This document shows, piece by piece, positions 1-5,359 of a stretch of 5,359 nucleotides of DNA. Position 1 is the stretch's first letter, and each line of letters opens with the position of its first letter. Both the position numbers and the translations under genes were made by a program. The DNA is from Thermoplasmatota archaeon (GTDB lineage: Archaea; Thermoplasmatota; Penumbrarchaeia; Penumbrarchaeales; Penumbrarchaeaceae), in the NCBI GenBank assembly GCA_030591285.1, contig JAUVBH010000134.1:1-5359 (forward strand). The letters run 5' to 3'. Below the pieces are notes generated by a model. It was not told the origin of the DNA. It saw only the letters and a list, made by a program, of their open reading frames with translations, and did not search any database.

Positions 1-1
1 C

Positions 2-742
2 TGTAATGATGTCGATGCATCGATTATGGGTGAGATGTCGGCGGACAGTTTTGGATGGGGATTGAGGGGTGGTGGAGATGTGAACGGAGATGGGATGGGA
101 GATCTCATCGTCAGTACATGGGCAAACGATCAGGGTGGCAGTTCATCCGGTAAGGTCTATTTATATCTCGGATCGGCAGATTGGTTCAAGGACGACGTCC
201 AACCCCCAGCCGAACCGGGGCCAGATGATCCACCTATCCAGGAGTATGAGAGGGAGGATACAGATTCTGATGGGATCAATGATATCAATGATCCTTTTCC
301 ACTTGATGACAAGGAATGGGCTGATTCTGATGGGGACAATTTCGGTGATAATGTCGATGATTTCCCAGAGGACCCTGTTGCCTCAGAGGATTCTGATTCA
401 GATGGTTACCCTGATTCATGGAATGAGGGTATGGAAGGTCAGGATTCATGGACGGGGTTGAAATTGGACAGATACCCAGAAGACCCCAGCAGATGGAAAG
501 ACACGACCGCTCTCTCAGGGTCTTTAGGGCTTTCCACGATCATAGCTATTTCCATTTCAGTGATCATGGTTATACTTGGTGTCGGATCTCTCATATTCAT
601 TAAGTTCAGAAAAGTTAGAAAGGAAGAAGATACCACCATTGACAAACTGGAAAGTATCAATTCCGAGCAAGGAACGACCTCAGTCGATCCGGATCATTCG
701 TTGGAACATCACACTTCCATCCCTGACATACATAAGCAGTAG
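2..742 (+). CDS. FG-GAP / calcium-repeat surface protein, membrane-anchored (5' partial)
   Basis: The reading frame is open from the left edge, so the N-terminus lies outside the window. The Met at 26 falls inside a repeat and is unlikely to be the start. Seen in sequence: an FG-GAP (integrin-alpha/beta-propeller) repeat around 35-115, with an FGWG turn and a DVNGDGMGD calcium loop (77-103). A proline-rich linker follows at about 200-245. Then come three acidic Dx(D/S)xDG calcium-type segments near 257-283, 323-349 and 389-415, interspersed with 'D-x-F-P' spacers as in thrombospondin type 3-like repeats. A hydrophobic segment at 530-601 is followed by a basic KFRKVRK stretch and a polar tail of about 40 residues. 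This predicts an exported extracellular domain, one C-terminal membrane anchor and a short cytoplasmic tail. Such proteins usually act in adhesion or as cell-surface components; the specific role is unknown. The last 86 bp overlap the convergent DUF255 gene. Family assignment is confident, function is not. Confidence 0.88.
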   Translation, partial: CNDVDASIMGEMSADSFGWGLRGGGDVNGDGMGDLIVSTWANDQGGSSSGKVYLYLGSADWFKDDVQPPAEPGPDDPPIQEYEREDTDSDGINDINDPFPLDDKEWADSDGDNFGDNVDDFPEDPVASEDSDSDGYPDSWNEGMEGQDSWTGLKLDRYPEDPSRWKDTTALSGSLGLSTIIAISISVIMVILGVGSLIFIKFRKVRKEEDTTIDKLESINSEQGTTSVDPDHSLEHHTSIPDIHKQ

Positions 743-2717
743 TCTTCCCATCGATCTGAATATTATCTTTGGTAAATGGAGAGATCTGTTCAATTCTATT
801 GTCATTGGGTTCTCTTAACAATATAACCTTGTTTGGGAGATATGCCTCTCGAACTATGCCGAGCATCTCTTCTGTCAAAGGATCGGTGAGCTCACCTGAG
901 ATGACAATTTCCCTTGATGGGCCCTGGCCATGCATAAAAGCTGACAACATCTGAGTGAATCCCCAAGGGGCCCGCTGCAGGTCCGATGTAAAATTCTTCC
1001 CGGTCTCCGAAGCGATCTCCTCAAAATTGGTTTCTCCTGTCATCCTTGATAATCTGATCAGAGAGGACATCGCAATCGAATTTCCCGATGGCATTGCACC
1101 ATCGTATGCTTCCTTTTCCCTTACCAGAAGTTCTTCTCCATCTTCCGATGTCAGGAAGAATCCTGATCGATCTTTGTCCATGAACTGTCCGATCATTGAT
1201 ATCGCAACTTTAACAGCGTCTTCCAGGTGGACCGGGTTGAGGTCGGATTCGTAGAGGTCCAACAGTGCATTAAGGAGGAAACTGTGATCATCGAGAAATC
1301 CCGGGACGCTCTTGTTGTTCGGTTTGATAAGATGCATCACAGCTCCATCTCTGGATAATGATCGCTCTTTGATCCGCTCCATTGCCTTTTGGGCGATCTC
1401 CAGATAGATATTCCTTCCAAATGCCTGATATGCCTTGGAGAAAGCCGAGATCATCAGGGAGTTCCAATCCGTCAATATCTTATCATCTTGGGACGGCCTG
1501 ATCCTTTTATCTCTCTCTGACCTTAAGGTTTCAAGCATCTTTTTTAGATCGGGGTCATAAATGTCACCCTGCAGGTAGAGAACATTTTTTCCGTCCATCT
1601 TTCCCGTTGCTTCATCCTTGAAGTTCCCTTCTTTTCTGATATCAAAGGCTTTCAGGAATTTCTCCGAGTTCGATCTACCGAAAATGGAAGTGATCTCCTT
1701 TTCGGTCCATACATAGAATTTGCCTTCTTCTCCATCGGAATCTGCATTCTCTGCTGAGTAGAAACCTCCATCCGATGACGTCATGTCCCTTTGCACATAC
1801 TCTAGTACGCCTTCAACGGTCTCTTTGAAGATCGGGTCCTTTGTGGCAAGGTATCCTTCAGTGTAAGCCAAAGCCATCATTGCCTGGTCATAGAGCATCT
1901 TTTCAAAGTGAGGCAGACGCCACTCTACATCCGTGGAGTATCTATGAAATCCTCCACCAATATGGTCGTAAAGACCGCTGTACCTCATTTTCTTCAAAGA
2001 GGTGGTTGCCATCTTCAAGGATCCTTTGTTCCCTGTCCTCCACCACTGTCGAAGCAGGAAGATGATATTGTGCGGAGATGGGAATTTCGGGGCCCCACCA
2101 AATCCACCCCATTTTTCATCAAAGGATGTACTGAAATGATGGAATGCCCGATCCACCATTCCTTCATCGATACTATCCCCCACTTCACTCTTTGAAAGTG
2201 AATTCAATGCATCTTTGATAGAGGAGGCCGAGTTCAAGAGCTTTTGGCGGTCACTTTTCCACATCCGATCCAGGGTCTCAAGAAGCTCGGTCAAACCCAT
2301 CATTCCGTATCTTGAATTCTTTGGAATGTAAGTAGCAGTGAAGAATGGGATCTTATCGGGTGTCATGATGATCGTGAGAGGCCACCCTCCTTTTCCAGTC
2401 GCAAGTACAGCTGCTTTCATGTACACGGAATCGATGTCTGGCCGCTCCTCTCTGTCAACCTTGATGGAGATGAACGATCGGTTCAGGGCCTCCGCAACCT
2501 CTGTGTCTTCAAAGGATTCATGTGCCATCACATGGCACCAGTGGCAGGTGGAGTATCCAATCGAAAGGAAGATCGGTTTGTTTTCCCTTTGTGCTTTCTT
2601 GAATGCTTCCTCTCCCCATGGATACCAATCAACCGGATTGCTTGCATGCTGCTTGAGATATGGACTGGTCTCTTTTTCCAGCTTATTGGTCGGTAGTTTA
2701 CTATTCAAAAATGCCAC
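657..2717 (-). CDS. DUF255 / YyaL-SPATA20 family thioredoxin-domain protein
   Basis: A 686-residue protein, matching the usual full length (about 680-700) of the DUF255 family (B. subtilis YyaL, human SPATA20). Seen in order: the N-terminal SPYLKQH..NPVDWYPWG signature (18-35); a thioredoxin-like domain with C58-H-W-C61-HVM, VDREERPDID (87-96) and GGWPL (110-114); then a long helical domain resembling (alpha/alpha)6 barrels of the AGE/glycosidase type, with KWGGFGGAPKFP (202-213), DHIGGGFHRYSTD (251-263), PHFEKMLYD (269-277), ENADSDGEEGKFYVW, ILTDWNSLM and DGAMPSGNS. The family's C-terminal YVCQGWKC box is intact, so the overlapping 3' end is genuine coding sequence. Biochemical activity is not established for the family; a cytoplasmic redox or sugar-related role is inferred from the folds. 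No signal peptide or membrane segment is evident. The start given is GTG, just after an in-frame upstream stop. TTG at 2708 is a strong alternative because an AGGTGG site sits 5 nt before it. Possibly co-transcribed with the upstream Lrp-like gene (69 bp gap). Confidence 0.95.
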   Translation of the reverse strand: MAFLNSKLPTNKLEKETSPYLKQHASNPVDWYPWGEEAFKKAQRENKPIFLSIGYSTCHWCHVMAHESFEDTEVAEALNRSFISIKVDREERPDIDSVYMKAAVLATGKGGWPLTIIMTPDKIPFFTATYIPKNSRYGMMGLTELLETLDRMWKSDRQKLLNSASSIKDALNSLSKSEVGDSIDEGMVDRAFHHFSTSFDEKWGGFGGAPKFPSPHNIIFLLRQWWRTGNKGSLKMATTSLKKMRYSGLYDHIGGGFHRYSTDVEWRLPHFEKMLYDQAMMALAYTEGYLATKDPIFKETVEGVLEYVQRDMTSSDGGFYSAENADSDGEEGKFYVWTEKEITSIFGRSNSEKFLKAFDIRKEGNFKDEATGKMDGKNVLYLQGDIYDPDLKKMLETLRSERDKRIRPSQDDKILTDWNSLMISAFSKAYQAFGRNIYLEIAQKAMERIKERSLSRDGAVMHLIKPNNKSVPGFLDDHSFLLNALLDLYESDLNPVHLEDAVKVAISMIGQFMDKDRSGFFLTSEDGEELLVREKEAYDGAMPSGNSIAMSSLIRLSRMTGETNFEEIASETGKNFTSDLQRAPWGFTQMLSAFMHGQGPSREIVISGELTDPLTEEMLGIVREAYLPNKVILLREPNDNRIEQISPFTKDNIQIDGKTTAYVCQGWKCDVPTNDPDRLRSFLARN

Positions 2718-2719
2718 CT
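2714..2719 (-). promoter_or_regulatory. AGGTGG Shine-Dalgarno-like site inside the DUF255 5' end
   Basis: On the minus strand AGGTGG overlaps the candidate GTG start and sits 5 nt before an in-frame TTG at 2708-2706. The hexamer and spacing are identical to the site before the CoA-transferase ATG. No comparable site precedes the GTG. If used, the protein starts three codons later; conserved residues begin after both starts, so homology alone does not decide. Confidence 0.45.
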
Positions 2720-2786
2720 TGACAATAAGTAGTCACTCATCTCTTATTAGTGGGGTCCCGGAATGGTTAGGAGAATCAATTGCGGA

Positions 2787-3317
2787 CTATATGGGGACAT
2801 ACTCGAAGATCTTCAAAATATTGGGATTGATCTTACCCTCTCTCATTAGAGACAGGTTAACATCTATTATCACAGGTTTCTCGATCAAATGTTCATCATA
2901 GGCCATTCGAAGAGAATCGAAATATCTTCTTGCAGTTGAATGGTCAGGACCAGTGAACATCACCACAAGATCGTATTCTCCGTTCACATAGAGAACGTTT
3001 AACAGCCTAACATTTTGTTTTGCAGGCTCCCTTTGCAGTATTCGATTCTTCATCAGTTCAGCAAGATCTGTTGACATCGGTTTCAACTTCATGAGTATAA
3101 TGTACATGACCTGATTCATCACACTCTCATCCACAACAGCCGTATACCCCCAGATAACATGGTCCTCTTCGAGTTTCTTCTTCTTCCTCCAGACCTTTTG
3201 ACGGTAGCTTCCCATATCTTTTGCGATATCTCTGACGCTCCGGGTCGGGTCCTCTGTCAAATAATGGAGTATGCGGGAATACCACTTTTTGTCACCGGTG
3301 ATTAATTCTTCGCTCAT
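2787..3317 (-). CDS. Lrp/AsnC-family transcriptional regulator
   Basis: A 176-residue protein beginning with ATG. Residues about 12-50 form a winged helix-turn-helix: helix 1 ends near LTEDPT, helix 2 is SVRDIAKDMG (27-36), and the recognition helix carries an unusually basic RKKKKLEE stretch. The linker IWGYTAVVDE (55-64) matches the AsnC-type 'I-x-G-Y-x-A-V-V-D' transition. Residues about 68-155 form a RAM-like alpha/beta ligand-binding and dimerisation domain with the hallmark GEYDLVVMFTGPD (113-125). The family binds DNA as dimers or octamers and responds to amino acids or other small metabolites; this protein's ligand cannot be read from the sequence. It is somewhat longer than typical 140-160-residue Lrp proteins because of a C-terminal extension (about 156-176). 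It is transcribed away from the small-protein/CoA-transferase pair, with an 80-bp shared intergenic region containing repeats, so autoregulation and control of the divergent genes are plausible. Its own Shine-Dalgarno site is weak (GATGGT). Confidence 0.9.
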   Translation of the reverse strand: MSEELITGDKKWYSRILHYLTEDPTRSVRDIAKDMGSYRQKVWRKKKKLEEDHVIWGYTAVVDESVMNQVMYIILMKLKPMSTDLAELMKNRILQREPAKQNVRLLNVLYVNGEYDLVVMFTGPDHSTARRYFDSLRMAYDEHLIEKPVIIDVNLSLMREGKINPNILKIFEYVPI

Positions 3318-3330
3318 ATTATTACCATCT

Positions 3331-3367
3331 GTTACATTATGCAGTTACATAGGTGTAAATACGTTAC
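3331..3367. promoter_or_regulatory. Candidate operator: GTTAC repeats with TTACA-4-TGTAA inverted repeat
   Basis: In the short divergent region, GTTACAT occurs at 3331-3337 and again at 3344-3350 (13-bp period), with a third GTTAC at 3363-3367. The second copy also forms the left arm of an inverted repeat TTACAtaggTGTAA at 3345-3358 (5-bp arms, 4-bp spacer). Lrp/AsnC regulators commonly bind short A/T-rich dyads near their own promoters. The cluster lies between the TATA-like element and the regulator's start codon, where binding would block initiation. That the neighbouring Lrp-like protein binds here is inference; the repeats themselves are directly visible. Confidence 0.5.
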
Positions 3368-3370
3368 TTG

Positions 3371-3388
3371 AGTATATATTTTTTGGAG
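3371..3388 (-). promoter_or_regulatory. Candidate archaeal BRE/TATA promoter for the Lrp-like gene
   Basis: Read on the minus strand, an A-run (AAAAAA) leads directly into TATATACT, resembling an archaeal BRE plus TATA box. The usual 25-nt spacing puts transcription start near 3350, giving a leader of about 33 nt before the ATG at 3317 and placing the inverted repeat over the start site. The same TATATATT also reads on the plus strand, but there it would put the start at about 3400, at or past the small gene's ATG and after its Shine-Dalgarno site. The minus orientation therefore fits better. The plus-strand promoter could instead use TGTAAATA at 3354-3361. Confidence 0.45.
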
Positions 3389-3389
3389 G
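3385..3389 (+). promoter_or_regulatory. Shine-Dalgarno site (GGAGG) of the 51-aa gene
   Basis: A perfect GGAGG lies 8 nt before ATG 3398. It selects that ATG over the upstream in-frame TTG at 3368, which would place the TATA-like element inside the coding region. It is the strongest ribosome-binding site in the window and the main evidence that the small gene is translated. Confidence 0.8.
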
Positions 3390-3397
3390 CAAGAAAT

Positions 3398-3553
3398 ATG
3401 GTCGACGAAAATGTTAAGGAACCGGTTGATGAGATCGAGATAGAATTCGAACGGATAATCATCAATCCAATGGATTATGACGTCGAGATCAGGAAAAAAC
3501 TTTGGGGATTTCTCAGGGATATGAAGATCCAATGTGTTTACGAATACTATTGA
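3398..3553 (+). CDS. Small acidic protein of unknown function (51 aa)
   Basis: I do not recognise this protein. It begins MVDENVKEPV and ends VYEYY. By count it has 13 Asp/Glu against 7 Lys/Arg, so it is acidic (net about -6). It has one cysteine (C46), no CxxC pairs, no signal peptide and no membrane segment. An acidic N-terminal half (DEIEIEFER) is followed by IINPMDYD and a predicted amphipathic helix EIRKKLWGFLRDMK (30-43). That pattern would suit a small cytoplasmic partner or regulatory protein, but this is inference. Evidence for a real gene is the GGAGG site at ideal spacing, codon use like its neighbours with many ATC/GAT/GAG codons, and its position 30 bp upstream of the CoA-transferase fusion in the same direction. 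An operon is likely, so the protein may act with or on that enzyme. Confidence 0.7.
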   Translation: MVDENVKEPVDEIEIEFERIIINPMDYDVEIRKKLWGFLRDMKIQCVYEYY

Positions 3554-3572
3554 TGACCCGTTCGAAAATAAC

Positions 3573-3578
3573 AGGTGG
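3573..3578 (+). promoter_or_regulatory. Shine-Dalgarno site (AGGTGG) of the CoA-transferase-GNAT gene
   Basis: AGGTGG ends 5 nt before ATG 3584, in the 30-bp gap after the small gene, and fixes the start. The same hexamer with the same 5-nt spacing precedes TTG 2708 on the minus strand, which bears on the start of the DUF255 gene. No promoter element is visible in this short gap, consistent with read-through from the small gene. Confidence 0.7.
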
Positions 3579-3583
3579 TTAAC

Positions 3584-5359
3584 ATGAAAGATGAGATCGA
3601 AACATCTCCACTAGCATGGATGAAAAAGCGCTATCCTGACAAGTGCATCCCAGAGGATAGGGTTTTTTCGAATATCCATCGGGGAGATCGGATCTTCATT
3701 GGAACTGCCTGTGGTGAACCTCAATATTTGATCAAAGCAATGACAGAATACCTCGAATCCAATCCCAAGGCATTCTTCGACACGGAGATCTTTCACATTT
3801 GGACACTGGGAGTTGCTCCATACATTGATGAGAAGTTCAAGACGAATTTCAGGCACAATTCGTTCTTTGTTGGAAACAATACCAGAGGTGCCGTGAATAA
3901 TGGTCTGGCAGATTACACTCCAATATTCCTATCCGAGGTTCCTTCTATTATAAGGAAGGGATTGGTGGAGGTCGATGTGGCACTGATCCAGGTCTCACCA
4001 CCGGATGATCATGGCAATATGAGTTTGGGCATTTCTGTGGATATCATCAGAGCTGCGGTAGAGAATGCATCGATAGTAATTGCTCAGGTAAATCCCCGGA
4101 TGCCTCGGGTGCATGGAGATACTTTCATCGATATCGATGATATCGACTACCTTGTCTTTCATGATGAGCCTCTCCTTGAATATGAACCAAAGGTGGATGA
4201 CAACATCTCCAAGAAGATCGGGAAATATGTGTCCAAGATCGTTCAGGATGGAGATACCATACAGGTTGGGTATGGTAGCATCCCCAATGCTATCCTTGGG
4301 AATTTGAGCGATAAGAAACACCTTGGTGTTCATACTGAACTACTTGGTGATGGAATAGTGGACCTGATGAAACTGGGTGTCATAGACAACTCTAGAAAGC
4401 CGATCAATAAGGGAAAAACCGTTGCCACTTTCTCCATGGGAAAGAAGGAGACCTATGAATTCATCAATGATAATCCTCAGGTAGAGTTCAGACCAATAGA
4501 TTATACGAACAATCCCCTTGTGATCGCACAGATCAGCAACATTACGGCAATCAACAGTGCTCTACAGATCGACCTGACAGGACAGGCTTCAGCGGAGTCC
4601 ATTGGGAGTACTTTTTATAGTGGGATCGGAGGACAGGCCGATTTCATGAGAGGTGCTGTTCTTGCAGAGAACGGTAAAACCATTCTTACGATTCGGTCCA
4701 CAGCCAATAATGATACAATCTCCCGAATAGTTCCATTCCTGTCAGAGGGATCTGGTGTCACACTCAACAGAGGAGATGTTCACTATGTGGTCACCGAGTA
4801 TGGGATCGCCTACATCCATGGAAAGAACATAAGAGAACGTGCAATGGACCTGATCGCCATTGCTCATCCTAAATTCAGACCCACCCTGATAAAGGAAGCC
4901 AAGAAAAGGGGATTGATATACAAGGATCAGGCTTTTATTCCAGGAAAAAGAGGAGAATATCCCGAGGAACTGGAGACATTCAGGACAACCCACCAGGGAA
5001 AGAAACTTGTCCTTCGACCAGTGAGGATCAGTGACGAACCAATGGTGAAGGAGTTCTTCTATTCACTTTCCGATTCAAGCATCTACAGACGGTTTATCTC
5101 CGTAAGGAAACACATTCCCCATGATAGATTGCAGGAGTTCGTGATCATCGACCACACCAAGGAAAAGGTGATCCTGGCCACCAATGGTGATAGTGAAAGG
5201 GAGATCGTCTACGGTATTGGTCAATATGGGATCGAAGAGAAGACCCATTCCGCTGAAGTTGCATTTGTTGTCATCGATGAACAGCAGAACAACGGTATCG
5301 GATCCGAGCTATTGGAATATTTGACCATACTGGCTAAAAGACAGGGTCTCCTGGGTTTC
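3584..5359 (+). CDS. Family I CoA-transferase / acetyl-CoA hydrolase fused to GNAT acetyltransferase (3' partial)
   Basis: 592 codons are visible and the frame stays open at the right edge. Residues about 10-440 are a complete acetyl-CoA hydrolase/4-hydroxybutyrate CoA-transferase-type enzyme. It has GDRIFIGTACGEP near the start, VSPPDDHG (137-144), QVNPRMPRVHG (168-178), HTELLGDGIVDL with the likely catalytic Glu252 that carries CoA as a glutamyl thioester, GIGGQADFMRGA (347-358) and VVTEYGIAYIHG (around 404). These enzymes move CoA between short-chain acids such as acetate, succinate, butyrate or 4-hydroxybutyrate; the substrate cannot be read here. From about residue 473 (KKLVLRPVRISDE) a GNAT domain begins, with acetyl-CoA pyrophosphate loop Q568-N-N-G571-I-G573; its last helices and strands lie beyond the window. 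Comparable CoA-transferase/GNAT fusions are known in bacteria and archaea. Protein lysine acetylation linked to acyl-CoA flux is a possible role, but unproven. The protein is cytoplasmic, with no signal or membrane segment, and is probably co-transcribed with the 51-aa gene. Confidence 0.92.
   Translation, partial: MKDEIETSPLAWMKKRYPDKCIPEDRVFSNIHRGDRIFIGTACGEPQYLIKAMTEYLESNPKAFFDTEIFHIWTLGVAPYIDEKFKTNFRHNSFFVGNNTRGAVNNGLADYTPIFLSEVPSIIRKGLVEVDVALIQVSPPDDHGNMSLGISVDIIRAAVENASIVIAQVNPRMPRVHGDTFIDIDDIDYLVFHDEPLLEYEPKVDDNISKKIGKYVSKIVQDGDTIQVGYGSIPNAILGNLSDKKHLGVHTELLGDGIVDLMKLGVIDNSRKPINKGKTVATFSMGKKETYEFINDNPQVEFRPIDYTNNPLVIAQISNITAINSALQIDLTGQASAESIGSTFYSGIGGQADFMRGAVLAENGKTILTIRSTANNDTISRIVPFLSEGSGVTLNRGDVHYVVTEYGIAYIHGKNIRERAMDLIAIAHPKFRPTLIKEAKKRGLIYKDQAFIPGKRGEYPEELETFRTTHQGKKLVLRPVRISDEPMVKEFFYSLSDSSIYRRFISVRKHIPHDRLQEFVIIDHTKEKVILATNGDSEREIVYGIGQYGIEEKTHSAEVAFVVIDEQQNNGIGSELLEYLTILAKRQGLLGF

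Noticed and set aside
90..461. 123-codon open frame within the surface-protein gene
   Set aside because: It is an alternate frame of the repetitive GAT-rich calcium-repeat region; the translation is Met/Ile/Arg-rich with no domain.
2741..2760. GGGGTCCC element as a possible terminator hairpin between the regulator and DUF255 genes
   Set aside because: The stem would be about 3 bp with almost no loop and is not followed by a T-run in the transcribed direction.
2338..2901. 187-codon open frame on the plus strand
   Set aside because: It runs antisense to the DUF255 gene's 5' part and the Lrp-like gene's 3' part, both with clear family motifs. Its translation has no recognisable domain and no ribosome-binding site.
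3332..3532. 66-codon minus-strand frame opposite the small acidic gene
   Set aside because: It has no Shine-Dalgarno site and covers the promoter region; the plus-strand frame has GGAGG at ideal spacing.
4125..4140. Perfect 16-bp palindrome TCATCGATATCGATGA
   Set aside because: It lies inside the CoA-transferase domain and encodes part of an Ile/Asp-rich FIDIDDID stretch; repeated ATC/GAT codons create it without needing a regulatory role.
1..5359. CRISPR array, tRNA/rRNA genes, insertion sequences
   Set aside because: Coding sequence fills almost the whole window, no regularly spaced direct repeats or transposase motifs were seen, and no cloverleaf-like segment occurs in the intergenic gaps (69, 80 and 30 bp).

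Overview
The window most likely comes from an archaeon, and I favour Thermoplasmatota or a related Euryarchaeota-type lineage. Three things point this way. The first gene encodes a membrane-anchored surface protein combining an FG-GAP repeat with DxDxDG/'D-x-F-P' calcium-type repeats and a C-terminal membrane anchor, an architecture I associate with Thermoplasmata. There is a stand-alone Lrp/AsnC regulator behind what looks like a BRE/TATA promoter. Translation signals are GGAGG and AGGTGG Shine-Dalgarno sites. This is inference from protein style; no rRNA or other phylogenetic marker is present.

Layout. (1) 2-742, plus strand: C-terminal part of the surface protein, cut by the left edge. (2) 657-2717, minus strand: a complete DUF255/YyaL-SPATA20 family protein (thioredoxin-like domain plus a predicted alpha/alpha-barrel). 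It converges on gene 1 and overlaps it tail to tail by 86 bp. (3) 2787-3317, minus strand: an Lrp/AsnC-type transcription regulator 69 bp upstream of gene 2 and in the same direction, so the two may be co-transcribed. (4) 3318-3397: a divergent control region of 80 bp with repeated GTTAC elements, a TTACA-4-TGTAA inverted repeat and a TATATA element. (5) 3398-3553, plus strand: a small acidic 51-residue protein of unknown function with a strong Shine-Dalgarno site. (6) 3584 to the right edge, plus strand: a family I CoA-transferase/acetyl-CoA hydrolase with a GNAT acetyltransferase domain fused to its C-terminus, open at the window end.

How they may work together. The small protein and the CoA-transferase-GNAT fusion are 30 bp apart and probably form one transcript. 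It is divergent from the Lrp-like regulator, whose likely operator lies between them. The simplest reading is a locally regulated acyl-CoA/acetate metabolism module, with the regulator sensing a small molecule through its RAM-like domain. The surface protein looks like an unrelated neighbour. No mobile element, CRISPR array, tRNA or rRNA was seen, and there is no gene-free stretch longer than 80 bp. The least ordinary items are the 51-aa gene paired with the fusion enzyme, and the repeats in the divergent promoter.
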